Below, piece after piece: positions 54,801 to 64,000 of a stretch of 64,000 nt of DNA. Position 1 is the stretch's first letter, and the number at the start of each line of letters is the position of its first letter. The stretch spans positions 1,978,301-2,042,300 of the forward strand of contig CM065698.1 of NCBI GenBank assembly GCA_017654935.2. Reading direction: 5' to 3'. The notes beneath the pieces were generated by a model, which searched no databases, was not told where the DNA came from, and saw only the letters and a program-made list of their open reading frames with translations. The stretch comes from Phymorhynchus buccinoides. Taxonomy: Eukaryota; Mollusca; Gastropoda; Neogastropoda; Raphitomidae. The translations under genes were made by a program, and so were the position numbers.

Positions 54801-55457
54801 AGTATTGGAATGTCATGGTACAGCCTGGTCTTTCGTGGAGGACTATGACTCTCTAACTAGGGGGCATTTGCACTGGCTCTGGTGCTGCAGCCAATGGGAT
54901 TGGTTGGCCTTTGAGAACCTTCCCCAATGCCAACTTTTGTCATCAAATCCCTTTGTCCGAGAGAGTGGGGATGTGCCCTGGGCAAGGCTTCTCCGCTATA
55001 AACACGTTGTAGCCCAGCCCGCCGGAATAGCATCTGCCCCCTCTGCTATCTGGCAGGCATTGTCGGACAGGACAGACAGGCGACAACAGTCAGTTTAGCT
55101 ACACTGTTAGTCCGCCCCACTGCTTTCCCAACTAACATCTCTGTTTTAGTCTCTGTCTCTCTCTAGGTCTCTCATTTACTGTCTTTTTTTTTTGGGGGGG
55201 GGAGGGCAGGATAAAAAAAAAGAGCCTTATTAGCTTATTCTTTAACCCTCAAAAAAGATCATTTTGACTTGACTTGACTCTGTCTGTCTGTCTGTGTGAC
55301 ACACCTGGTGTTTCGTTGTGTGTGGCAGGCACCTCATTTCCCGTGAGTTTGGCCACTGTGCTGGTTTTACCCACACCTGTCTTGCCGACCAGCATCACTT
55401 TGTAACTGGCTTCTTCCACGTTCAGGTGGCTGGGTATAGACGGACCTTCCAGCAAAC
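50580..55457 (-). CDS. CPLANE2: CPLANE2/RSG1-type small GTPase, last four coding exons
   Basis: Exons in transcription order are 55457-55305, 53980-53856, 51571-51435 and 50799-50580 (635 nt, 211 residues plus stop) with matching phases. They encode the P-loop LVGKTGVGKTSTVAKLTGNE, switch region HNETPGLQTSHVYWPGRI, a G3-like FDAGEAAMKRYDHIL, LFLFSFVDKGSFDEVP, the G4 motif GTKFD formed across the last junction, and a C-terminal LNTLCEHLWHRD. These agree in order with human RSG1 (CPLANE2, 258 aa), a Rab/REM-like GTPase that works with Fuzzy and the CPLANE complex at basal bodies in intraflagellar transport and ciliogenesis. About 45 N-terminal residues are missing: the first exon acceptor is phase 1, so at least one coding exon lies upstream (>56,480) and was not found. 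The normal catalytic Gln after DxxG is Glu here, as I recall for the family. Introns contain edge-derived arrays. Confidence 0.92.
51435..51571 (-). CDS. CPLANE2: CPLANE2 exon with FLFSF core strand
   Basis: Acceptor TCCTAG, donor GTATCC, phase 0 to 2. ACQDKVDAMLFLFSFVDKGS, then IAKIVLGT. The donor splits the G4 lysine codon. Confidence 0.9.
51655..52016 (+). mobile_element. tRNA-derived SINE
   Basis: Head with A-box-like TGGCACAGTGGTAGCGCG and B-box GAGTTCGAACCTGGGT, body TTTCGGATGAGATGATAAAC CGAGGTCCC, and a 3' part CAACGCTCTCTCCAGGTGGG to GAGACGCCTCTGTGACTATA. The 3' part is shared with 53421-53786. Confidence 0.85.
52035..52920. repeat. 74-bp array derived from the CPLANE2 exon 51435-51571 acceptor edge, about 10 copies
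   Basis: 52044-52105 (TATGAAGGAAAACAGGAACA ATATAGCGTCTACCCCATCC TGACAAGCCTGTGG) is a diverged copy of 51524-51577. Each later unit keeps CCCCATCCTGACAGGCCTGT GG, on the - strand an acceptor-like CCACAG followed by GCCTGTCAGGATGGGG, against CCTAG/GCGTGTCAGGACAAGG in the exon. Confidence 0.85.
53027..53400. repeat. 71-bp tandem repeat, about 5 copies
   Basis: Unit GATTGTGCATGAGTTTCCAT, GTGTAAAGTACACAATCCTT, CATATTTCTTACTTCCACAT TGTTTTGGGCG. I see no resemblance to an exon edge. Confidence 0.93.
53421..53786 (-). mobile_element. tRNA-derived SINE, reverse
   Basis: On the - strand: head GGTGGCACAGTGATTAAGAC and GACCCGGGTTCAATCCAGGC (B box), body with TCCTTCGAATGGGGACTT, and 3' end with GCGGCAACACGCTCACCGGG and GCAGAGACGTCTTTGTGAC, the same end as 51655-52016. 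Confidence 0.85.
53856..53980 (-). CDS. CPLANE2: CPLANE2 exon with switch regions
   Basis: Acceptor TGCCAG, donor GTGAGT, phase 1 to 0. LQTSHVYWPGRIKQLGKTVL then FDAGEAAMKRYDHILP. Confidence 0.93.
54030..55240. other. CPLANE2 intron without recognised gene
   Basis: AT-rich sequence. 54663-54790 shares GGCCTATAGTAAA with 39470-39490, pointing to an unnamed dispersed repeat. A short T/G run occurs at 55182-55203. Confidence 0.5.
55305..55457 (-). CDS. CPLANE2: CPLANE2 exon with P-loop
   Basis: Acceptor TTTTCAG, donor GTGTGT, phase 1 to 1. GLLEGPSIPSHLNVEEASYK then VMLVGKTGVGKTS. About ten copies of its 5' edge precede it in the intron (55458-56480). Confidence 0.92.
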
Positions 55458-56480
55458 CTGAAAACACCAAGAATCATCTTCATCATCATCATCATCATCA
55501 TCACTGTGTAACTGGCTTCTTCCACGTTCAGGTGGCTGGGTATAGACAGACCTTCCAGCAAACCTGAAAACACCAAGAATCATCTTCATCATCATCATCA
55601 CTTTGTAACTGGCTTCTTCCACGTTCAGGTGGCCGGGTATACACGGACCTTCCAGCAAACCTGAAAACACCAAGAATCATCTTCATCATCATCATCATCA
55701 TCACTTTGTAACTGGCTTCTTCCACGTTCAGGTGGCCGGGTATACACGGACCTTCCAGCAAACCTGAAAACACCAAGAATCATCTTCATCATCATCATCA
55801 TCATCATCATCACTGTGTAACTGGCTTCTTCCATGTTCAGGTGGCTGGGTATAGACGGACCTTCCAGCAAACCTGAAAACACCAAGAATCATCTTCATCA
55901 TCATCATCATCATCATCATCACTGTGTAACTGGCTTCTTCCATGTTCAGGTGGCTGGGTATAGACGGACCTTCCAGCAAACCTGAAAACACCAAGAATCA
56001 TCTTCATCATCATCATCATCATGTTGAGGTGGCTGGGTATAGATGGACCTTCCAGCAAACCTGAAAACACCAAGAATCATCTTCTTCAACATCATCATCA
56101 TCACGTTGAGGTGGCTGGGTATAGATGGACCTTCCAGCAAACCTAAAAACACCAAGAATCATCTTCTTCATCTTCATCATCATCATCATCATCATGTTGA
56201 GGTGGCTGGGTATAGATGGACCTTCCAGCAAACCTGAAAACACCAAGAATCATCTTCTTCATCATCATCATCTTCTTCATCATCGTCATCATCATCATCA
56301 TGTTGAGGTGGCTGGGTATAGACGGACCTTCCAGCAAACACCAAGAATCATCTTCTTCATCATCAACAAAATCAGTTGTCATCATCTTCCTCATCATCAT
56401 CATCAAAGTTATCATCATCAATTTGTAGTTGGCTTCTTTCATCTTTCGTGTTTAGGTAGCTGGGCATAGACAGGGTTTTA
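55458..56480 (-). repeat. About 10 tandem copies of the CPLANE2 P-loop exon 5' edge
   Basis: Units of 79-109 bp. On the - strand each has CCAAGAATGATTCTTGGTGT-like intron end, the acceptor TTTTCAG, then GTTTGCTGGAAGGTCCGTCT ATACCCAGCCACCTGAACGT GGAAGAAGCCAGTTAC, before running into a (GAT)n microsatellite. Units farther from the true exon are shorter or lose GGAAGAAGCC and one loses the acceptor. The junction lies in the GTGATG of VMLVGK, where GAT repeats take over. Confidence 0.95.
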
Positions 56481-56735
56481 GCAAACCTAAAAACAGGAAT
56501 CATCATTATCATTCTACATAGAGGCATGTCTCATTTTTACCAACACAGATAAGTGTAATTCTGGCTCTAGTCTTGCAAGTGATAAAAGTTAAAAGTTGCA
56601 CACTAAAGTACACACACACACACACACACATGTATGCACACGCACATACACACTCACACAGTCTAACTCTGGGCCATGCAGGTGTCCAAACGCATGTACA
56701 CACACACACGCTCGTAATGCATGTGTGTATGTAGG

Positions 56736-56759
56736 GGGGGGGGGGGGGGGGGGGGGGGG
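56736..56759. repeat. Poly-G tract
   Basis: ~24 G within CA/GT-rich sequence. Confidence 0.9.
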
Positions 56760-57185
56760 TATGTATGTATAATTTGTAAAACAACCAGCTTCCTTCTCTC
56801 TCTCTCTCATTTCTTCTCTGGCCTACTTGAGGCCCTTTCTTCCGGCAAGAGTGGTTGAGCCTCCTCGGTTCCGTGGCAAAATAATCAAGGTGATGATTGT
56901 GGCCACGCACAGCAAAGAAGAAGAAGAGAGGGAGATATGTGCATGTGTGGACTTGAGGGGTCCATCTAAAATAATAAAACACACCAAACTGTCTGAGACG
57001 CGAACCATTCCTCTGTAGAAGGCAACTCAAGACCTGAGTTCCTTCGTTGGATCTCAGCCATTCCAATTCTAAGAGCGATCCTGGAGCCAACATTATAGGA
57101 GCATGCAACAAACACTTTACAGCTTGCTTCCTTCTTCTAGTGTTTTGATATTGAAGTGGCCTCCCTTGTTTCAAGCAGACGATCA

Positions 57186-57600
57186 TGTTATCATATCATA
57201 TCATGGCACTATAGGCTTTTCAGCCTTTTGCCCTCTAGATTGGTTCTATTTGTTATTTATGTTGTATCGGCATTGCCGATCGACTACTTAGGCAGTCGTG
57301 TTTTATTTATCTAATTTATTTAAATTTACTGAATACACAATATTTTGAAAATATCGATCTAATGAGTTCTTGAATGCATTTAGTGACGATGCATTTACTG
57401 CTTCATTTGGAAGGTTATTCCATGCGTTAGTAATACGGTTAGTGAAAAAGGTTTGTGCAAATTTAGTATTAGTAGTTTTTTTTTATTAGTTTAAAAGTAT
57501 GTCCGCGGGTTCTTTCATCCTCACACAGAGTTAGTAATTTAGCAGACGACAGTAACGCGTTCACGTGCGACTGAAAGTTTTGAAAGTCTAAAGCATAAAC
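57186..57600 (-). mobile_element. 5'-truncated LINE, same family as 1944-2656
   Basis: On the - strand it encodes a FFTNRITNAWNNLPNEAVNA-like segment and ends with TCTAGAGGGCAAAAGGCTG and (TGATA)n. Frameshifted upstream. Confidence 0.82.
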
Positions 57601-57889
57601 AAAAAAATATATTCTAGCTTCAATAAATAACAAAACAACAATTGTTTTATCTTTTTATTTAGCAAAATATGTGTGGGTCTGGGTTCCCTGGTTACCTTGA
57701 CCTACGTTAGGCGTGGTCAAGGAAAGTTCAAGGTAACATTTGGACAAGGAAATGAGTCGGGTGTCCCGTGACTTCCACTCACGTGAAAACTAATTTTGAT
57801 AGGTGGCAGTTTTGGTCTCCACGTTGCAAACTACAATTTGTCGAAGTCTAACGAGAGATTGAGAGGAAGGAAGTGAAGAAAAGAGAAAT

Positions 57890-57919
57890 ATGGCCAATGT
57901 TCCAAGTTTTGTTGTAAAG
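57890..57919 (+). CDS. Possible first coding exon of an unidentified + strand gene
   Basis: AATATGGCC gives a good start context, followed by ten codons (MANVPSFVVK) and a near-perfect donor AAG/GTAAGC. The upstream 57660-57890 is less repetitive. VPSFVV resembles a stretch in ribosomal protein S9, but position and length do not allow assignment. No second exon was found before 64,000. Confidence 0.25.
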
Positions 57920-58196
57920 GTAAGCACTTAGTGACTTACTCAGTACTCACTTACTTAGCACCTGAGTGACTTACTCAGTACTCACTTACTTAGCACCTGT
58001 GAGTGTGACACACCCTGACCCTGGCTGTGAGTGTGACTAGTCTGAGAAGCATGATAATCAGATAGATGGAAATTGGAATGATGTGTCATGTTTCTTTTTT
58101 CCTCTTTGTTTTTTTTAACATGATTATGGCGACAGCCGGCTACAGTTTTAAGTGACAGAATAGTCAAATGTAACGGAAGGAAAAGAAGGAAGTTAA

Positions 58197-58197
<1 letters not shown>

Positions 58198-58256
<59 letters not shown>

Positions 58257-58290
58257 CTTCTTCTTCTTCCTCTTCTTCTTCTTCTTCTTC
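58198..58290. repeat. (CT)n and (CTT)n microsatellites
   Basis: CT run at 58198-58253 followed by TCTTCTTCT. Confidence 0.95.
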
Positions 58291-58555
58291 CAGTTGGGGA
58301 TGTTTATCCTGCCCCGCACTCACCAGTCTTCATTCAGACCATTAATAGTGCACAGGATGCGTGCTATGTGAATTCGTGTCATCCAGCCTACTCGTACCGA
58401 ACAATGGAATGTAGTAGTAGTAGTAGTAGTAGTAGAATAGGGACTAATCAAGCCGTTAAGCTTTTTAGCAGTCCCATCGATTTCCAATTTGATTTTTTTT
58501 TTTTTTTTTTAAAGCGGTCAAGGTTTTACGGTTGAATTTTCCTATAATACAAAAA

Positions 58556-58960
58556 TTAATAATCAATGCTTCTAAATACATTTACTAATTTTGGAGAACT
58601 ATCAAGACGATTTTTGAATATATTAACATTAGGTGCACATTTTAAATCAAAAGTTAAATAATTCCAACAATTAGCAACTCTGTTAGTAAAACAATTTTTT
58701 CTAGTGTTAGTTTTACATTGCTTAATAAAAACTTTACCGTATGAATTTCTTGTTGTACTGCATTGAGGTGATTTAAATATGTTATTCCAAGATAAATCAA
58801 CAAGGCCATTGAATATCTTATGTGCTTCAAGGTAGGTAGGTAGGGACAAAACAAGCCGTAAAGCTTTTCCAAACAGTCCCATCTTTTATGATTTTTCTGG
58901 TAAATGTATCTTTTATGATTTTTCTGGTAAATGTATCTTTTTGGTCAAGGTTGATGCGGC
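58556..58960 (-). mobile_element. LINE fragment, RT C-terminus (copy 1)
   Basis: The - strand frame has LVDLSWNNIFKSPQ, KNCFTNRVANCWNYL and NIFKNRLDSSPKL. Diverged ~40% from the next copy; tandem same-orientation arrangement. Confidence 0.85.
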
Positions 58961-58974
58961 ATAAATTTTCCTCA

Positions 58975-59480
58975 TAAATCATTATTCGTCATAGCTTCTA
59001 AAAACTTCTAAAAAATTTGGTAATGTATCCAGACGATTTTTAAACATATTGGTATGAGGTGCACATTTTACGTCAGTAGGCAATTCGTTCCACATGTTAG
59101 TAATTCTGTTACCAAAACAATTTTTTCTTATGTTAGTATTATATCTTTTAACAAAAACTTTCCCACAGGCGTTTCTAGTCATATTGTATTGAGGAGATGA
59201 AAAGAAATTACTCCAGGACAAATCCACATGATTGTTGAATATTTTATAAGTTTCTATAAGATCTCCCCTTGTTCTCCTTCCTTTAAGTGAAAATAAATTA
59301 AGGTACTGTAATCTGTGGTAATAATCCATGTTTTTGCATGCTTTAACAAGTTTTGTAGCTCTACGCTGCACCCTTTCAATTACTGGTACTTAAATTTTGG
59401 AGCCCAAATAATGTTGCCATATTCTAAGTGCGGTCTAACTAAAGCTTTGTATAATTTAATAAAAATATGATCAATACTGA
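58975..59480 (-). mobile_element. LINE fragment, RT C-terminus (copy 2)
   Basis: The - strand frame [20 protein letters not shown], then [20 protein letters not shown]. Upstream on the same strand KALVRPHLEYGNIIWAP continues in another frame, so there is a frameshift near 59,390. 5'-truncated. Confidence 0.87.
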
Positions 59481-59514
59481 TAAATGTTCTTTTAATCAAT
59501 CCTATTCAAAATTT

Positions 59515-60110
59515 TGGAAGCCGATTCAGTATCAAGCGAGAACGAGAAAGAAAGAAGAGAAGATAAGAAAGCCACAGCTTGCCTGCCTACTACTGCAAGC
59601 AAAGAAAAAAGAGGAGCCGCGTTGCCCCACCACCACCCACCCACCCGTCAATGCTCGCCACTGCCTAAAGAGGACTTCGCTCCATACCACGCTCCCTCCC
59701 GGCCCTTTCCTCCCAGCCTACAAAAATTTAGAAACGAAAAGGTTGGCCGCCGAAGCGACAACAGCTCAGCTCAACTCAAGCGAGAACGTGAAAAAGAAGA
59801 GAAGAGAAGAAAGCCACAGCGCAACGCAGTCACGCTACACTGCTCAGCTTGCCTGCCTTCCACCGCAGGCGAAGAAAAGAAGAGGAGCGGCGTTGCCCCC
59901 CCCCCCCCCCGCCCCCCCCCCCGCTCGCCACTGCCTAAACAGGACTTCACCCTAAACAGGACTTCCCATACGACGCCCCTTCTACTCTACGGGGCCACGG
60001 GGGCTCCGGGCCCTTTCCTCCCAGCCTACAAAGATTTAAAAAGTCTGTACATTAAAATCTCGAGTCCTGAGTTTCGCTCGGGTCGAAAATTAACAAGTAA
60101 AGTGTAGTTC
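59515..60110 (+). repeat. Two ~230-bp 5' leader monomers upstream of a LINE ORF1
   Basis: CAAGCGAGAACG, GAAAGCCACAGC, CTTGCCTGCC, GGAGC.GCGTTGCCCC, GCTCGCCACTGCCTAAA and GGGCCCTTTCCTCCCAGCCT ACAAA occur twice in the same order (from ~59535 and ~59775). Tandem promoter monomers are known in some LINE 5'UTRs. Confidence 0.7.
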
Positions 60111-60258
60111 CTCTTGGCTCGGCAGGCCGCATTGATAAATATTTTTTGTGTATATATATTTTTTTCTAACCCAATATTTTACCCACTTTCCCTTTATGAT
60201 TTTCCCCATGTCTTTTGTTTCTTGGATGTGTACATAGAAAAATTTTCATAGAGTTAAA

Positions 60259-60279
60259 ATGAGTGAAAGCCAGACCAAG

Positions 60280-60319
<40 letters not shown>

Positions 60320-60322
60320 GCG

Positions 60323-60358
<36 letters not shown>

Positions 60359-61933
60359 AACAAATAGTACAGGAATCGCCAAATAACTCGCCAGACGACG
60401 CAGTCTTTAGCGACAACAACACCACGCCAAGAGCGTCAACAACAGAGGGGGTCCTTGTCCTTTTCACTCCCTCCCGTAAAAGACTGAGAAAACCAGGGTC
60501 AGGGTCCAGTCCCAGTCCCACAAAAGAAAAAGACCCCAAAAAAACGAAAGAAGAGCTCAGAAACATGGAGGGAGAGAGCGCTCGCTCTCAAACCCATTCT
60601 GACCCCGAAACTCACGCAGATCACGAGGAGGAACACGACAGAGAGGTCACGACCCCTGTTCGCGCCTCCAACAGCATGGACACAATTGCCAGCACAAACA
60701 ATCAAACAAACGAAGTAGAGATGGCCATGTCCACAAATTCAAAATCCCCCGAGCTAAGTCGGATCCAACAACAAAAACAGAACCCCCAGAAAAATGTACC
60801 ACCACGCCCATACAAACCATCTCATTCTGACCAGCCCCTACCACCACCCACATTTGTCAGGTTTCCTGTCATTGTACAGGATCTATGTACGGGGCCAGCC
60901 ACCATCAGTGGTATTGGCCCCGTGTCCGCCATGAAAATGTGGAAGGGCTCCATTGGAATCATAAACAGTCGGAGACCCCTGGCCAGCAACCGCTGGCTGA
61001 TCGGGTGTCAGTCCGCCGATCAGCAAACCCGACTGGCTCGGTTGCAGCAAATATCAAATATCCCAATTAAATGTTACATACCAACCGCCACCACTGAGGG
61101 GGTGATCAAACCTATACCCCTCGGTGAGGACGCCCAAGACCTACTTCCCTATATTGAAAACGCCAAATCCATCATGCGTCTGAGAAACAGGGACGGGTCG
61201 GACTCCAGGGCCCTTAAAGTCACTTTTAATAATCCAACCTTGCCATCATACATCCAGATCTCTGCTACCGAATATAGTGTTTATCCCTTTGTTGCCCCTG
61301 TCAGGAGATGTAGACAGTGTGCACGGTACGGCCACAATGCCGAACAGTGCCGTGCAAAGAAGCTCATATGCACAAAATGCACAGGGTCCGGTCATGTGGC
61401 CAAGGACTGTGAGGCCACCACAGCTAAATGCATCAACTGTGGGGGCCCGCATTCCGCCGCATACAATGGCTGCCCAGAATACCAGCTTCGCCTCAAAGCC
61501 AATAAAATCAGGGCCGAGGTGTTTATCCCCTACTCAGAAGCAATCCGCCTGGCCAAACAGGCACTGGAAACAGAAAAACAATCAAAAGTACTACCCCCCT
61601 CCCCCCCCCCCATTACAACTTGACCCCTGGTGGAACACAGAGCCCAAGCCCACATCAGCAAATAACACATACGCTAGTGTGTTGACAAAACCACATACCC
61701 CACCCAAAAAACAACCTGCCCCCAACGTAAACACAACCAATAACAAGGGAAATAATTCAACAATGAAAGGAACGCCCGCCCCCACGTTCCCCTCATCACC
61801 CCCCCCCCCCCCTCCCCCCCCCCCCCCCACCCCCACTCAAACAGACCCCCCAGAGTCAGATACCCAACTAGACCCACCAAAGCACTCACACCTACAGACA
61901 CACAAACTGACATCAGACAAGAAATTCAGTTGA
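60259..61933 (+). mobile_element. LINE ORF1 (gag-like) with three CCHC zinc knuckles
   Basis: The frame 60259-61623 (454 codons) starts MSESQTKR, passes a homopolymer-encoded Gly/Pro stretch, and has a low-complexity acidic region. A conserved domain (SAMKMWKGSIGIINSRRPLA to LKVTFNNPTLPSYIQI) follows, then knuckles CRQCARYGHNAEQC, CTKCTGSGHVAKDC and CINCGGPHSAAYNGC. This is the ORF1 of a jockey-type element. The frame breaks in a C-run near 61597-61611 and resumes in another frame to 61933. No RT ORF2 follows, so the copy is 3'-truncated or rearranged, unusual for LINEs. Confidence 0.85.
60282..60358. repeat. Poly-G run directly followed by poly-C run
   Basis: About 37 G, then AGCGAAC, then about 31 C inside ORF1. 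The runs are complementary and would fold into one hairpin. Lengths are unreliable and decide the reading frame. Confidence 0.9.
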
Positions 61934-62395
61934 TCAAAGATCAACAGGAGGCTAAACAGTGTTGAATTGCACTTCAAAAGTGTAAAATAATAATGAACAT
62001 GTCTTTTCAAAATATCTTCAACGTGATGTAGTTGGTTACCTTGAAAAAGTGACATAGCATATGAACGTGTCATAAAAGACGTTTGTCATCGATCGCTCAG
62101 ACAGGAACAAAAAGAAGTTCAACGCAATAAAGCGAGATCATATTATATTGCTGAAAATGTAGGTTTAGTTCTGTAAGCAGATGAGATTCATCTTCCAAAG
62201 TATTTGTGATCCTAAGTTGTTTAAAAAATATACTTATGGAGAGTTCACGTTTCCAAGATTTTGTTTCACAATGTCAGAAAAGGCTTTTAAATAACAAAAT
62301 GCTGTTTTCGTTAACACATAATGAGAGTGACATGAAAAATAAGAAGCACCAATTGAAACAAATGTACACTTTACACATTTTCATGAAACCAGACA
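61934..62395. other. AT-rich spacer
   Basis: No gene seen. ATCGATCGCTCAGACAGGAAC at 62088 recalls the start of SINE-like family B. Confidence 0.45.
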
Positions 62396-63415
62396 AAGAT
62401 GATAGGGTTAGGATCAGCCTAGAGTTGTCATGAAACTGAAAGAAAACCAGACTTTGAGATCAAGAGTCATAAACATGAAGAGAATAGGATTAGAATCAGC
62501 CTAGGGTTGTTGTGAGTAAACTGAAAACAAACCCCAGACTTTTAGATCGAGACTCATCAACACGAAAAGGATAGGGCTAGGATCAGCTTAGGGTTGTTGT
62601 CATGAAACAGAAAGAAACCAGACTTTGAGATCGAAAGTTGTAAACACGAAGAGCATAGGGTTAGGATCAGGCCAAGATTGTTGTCATGAAACTGATGAAA
62701 ACCAGACTTTGAGATTGACAATCATAAACACGAAGAGAATAGGGTTAGGATCAGCCTAGGAGTGTTGTCATAAAACTGAAATAAACCAGACTTTGTAATT
62801 GAGAGTCGTAAACGCAAAGAATATAGGGTTAAGATGAGCCTAGGGTTGTCAGTAAACTGAAAAGAAGCAGACTTTGAGATCGAGAATCATAAACATGAAG
62901 AAGATCAGGTTAGGATCAGTCTAGGGTTGTGGTCATTAAACTGACAAAAAGCAGACTTTGAGATAGAGAATCATAAACACAAAGAGGAGAGGGGTAGGAT
63001 CAGCCTAGCGTTGTCGTGAAACTGAAAGAAACCAGACTCTGAGATTGAGAGTCATAAACATGAACAGAAAAGGGATAGGATCAGCCTAGGTTTGTTGTCA
63101 TGAAACTGAAAAGAACCAGACTTTTTAAAATGTTATTGCTGTCCCATATGCTGGGTCGTACAGTGGCGTTGCTCCTACACTGCTCATTCTGAATCCCAAA
63201 GCGCAGCTACACCCTGGCTTGTTCAAATCGCAGAACCCGAGACCAGCCATCCAAGGGGAGCGAATCTTTGTAAGCCGTCAGAAAGCAAACAACCGCGGAA
63301 GAACTAGACTTTGAGATCGAGTCAAAATACAAAGACGATAGAGCTAGGATCAGCCTAGGGTTATTGTCATGAAACTGAAAGAAACCAGACTTTGAAATCG
63401 AGAGTAATAAACATG
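62395..63415. repeat. ~82-bp degenerate tandem repeat, about 10 copies
   Basis: The unit has AACCAGACTTTGAGATCGAG, AGTCATAAACACGAAGAG, ATAGGGTTAGGATCAGCCTA and GGGTTGTTGTCATGAAACTG. It is interrupted at 63127-63298 by unrelated sequence (TGTCCCATATGCTGGGTCGT...). Much more diverged than the other arrays, hence older. Confidence 0.9.
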
Positions 63416-63419
63416 AAGA

Positions 63420-63850
63420 CAACTTTTATAGCGCCTAATCTTTAAGCTCTAAGCGCTTTACAGAAATCACTAAAATGAATAGTAAACACAATGAACAAAA
63501 AGTATACATCAAACATTGACCAACACCCCCCTTCCCTGATCCCTCAGTCAATTTCTCAATCACGCCCAAATAATGAATGACATAATCTACAGTACACTTT
63601 CGCAACCAACTTGAAACACTCACACTGATGGACACTTAAAGACGCCCAGGCCGCACTATTAACAAATCACACCCACACCCACACTTATAACGATATAGAG
63701 AGAAAGAGAACAAGAGAGAGAAAGAGACAAACATACAGACAGAAAGACAGAGATGGAGACACAGAGAGAAAGACAGAGAAAGAGAGAAGAGAGAGACACA
63801 CAAACAGAGACAGAGATATATAGGACTGAAATACAGTTGCATGCATCATA
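63420..63850 (-). mobile_element. Probable LINE/SINE 3' tail, reverse
   Basis: TTTTATAGCGCCTAATCTTT and CTCTAAGCGCTTTACA are complements of the GTAAAGCGC...GCGCTATA motif at other LINE 3' ends here. It is followed by AG/GA simple repeats (63698-63815). Confidence 0.5.
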
Positions 63851-63925
63851 AAATAACAACTTACTATAATTTGTACATACAATAGTCACAAAAAAGGCAC
63901 ATTATATTCAATATTAATAAACATT

Positions 63926-63956
63926 CCCCCCCCCCCCCCCCCCCCCCCCCCCCACC

Positions 63957-63987
<31 letters not shown>

Positions 63988-64000
63988 CGACACACACGCA
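63926..64000. repeat. Poly-C tract and (CA)n at window end
   Basis: ~28 C followed by CACCCCCA and (CA)n, running off the window. Confidence 0.9.

Noticed and set aside
57890..57919. Ribosomal protein S9 assignment for MANVPSFVVK
   Set aside because: Only ~6 residues resemble an internal S9 segment, and no further exon supports it.

Overview
This window is animal nuclear DNA: spliced genes with GT/AG introns, non-LTR retrotransposon fragments, tRNA-derived SINEs, inverted-repeat transposons and very abundant tandem repeats. The gene content and the repeat-laden introns suggest a marine invertebrate, most likely a gastropod mollusc. The species is an inference; nothing in the sequence names it.

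Region 1 (1-7,040) holds two intronless genes, 701-1210 and 3692-4360. Each is followed 31-40 nt after its stop by a perfect replication-dependent histone-type 3' stem-loop (1242-1257 and 4401-4416), yet neither protein looks like a histone. Their upstream regions are collinear, so they are tandem paralogues. A truncated inverted relic of the second gene lies at 6793-6900. The rest is LINE debris, a 537-bp tandem duplication and truncated 5S rRNA pieces.

Region 2 (7,574-37,744, + strand) is one complete 12-exon sugar transporter gene (SLC2/GLUT family). The reconstructed CDS is 1,638 nt (545 aa). All exon phases match, and the GRR, PESPR, GRR, IPW and PETKGK hallmarks are present. The introns carry large minisatellites. 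Eight of the 12 exons have tandem or decayed copies of their own exon-intron edge beside them.

Region 3 (37,745-50,460) is intergenic: inverted-repeat elements (one with telomere-like arms, one a palindromic element split by a LINE), SINE-like repeats and 97-bp, 130-bp and ~17-bp tandem arrays.

Region 4 (50,580-55,457, - strand) holds the last four coding exons of a CPLANE2/RSG1-type small GTPase, used in ciliogenesis. The first coding exon was not found. Three of these four exons also have duplicated edges, including two long arrays.

Region 5 (56,480-64,000) holds reverse-strand LINE fragments, a LINE ORF1 with CCHC zinc knuckles and a repeated 5' leader, a possible first exon of an unidentified gene at 57,890, and degenerate tandem repeats.

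The two strongest observations are the non-histone gene pair with histone-type 3' ends, and the repeated amplification of splice-junction segments in two unrelated genes on opposite strands.
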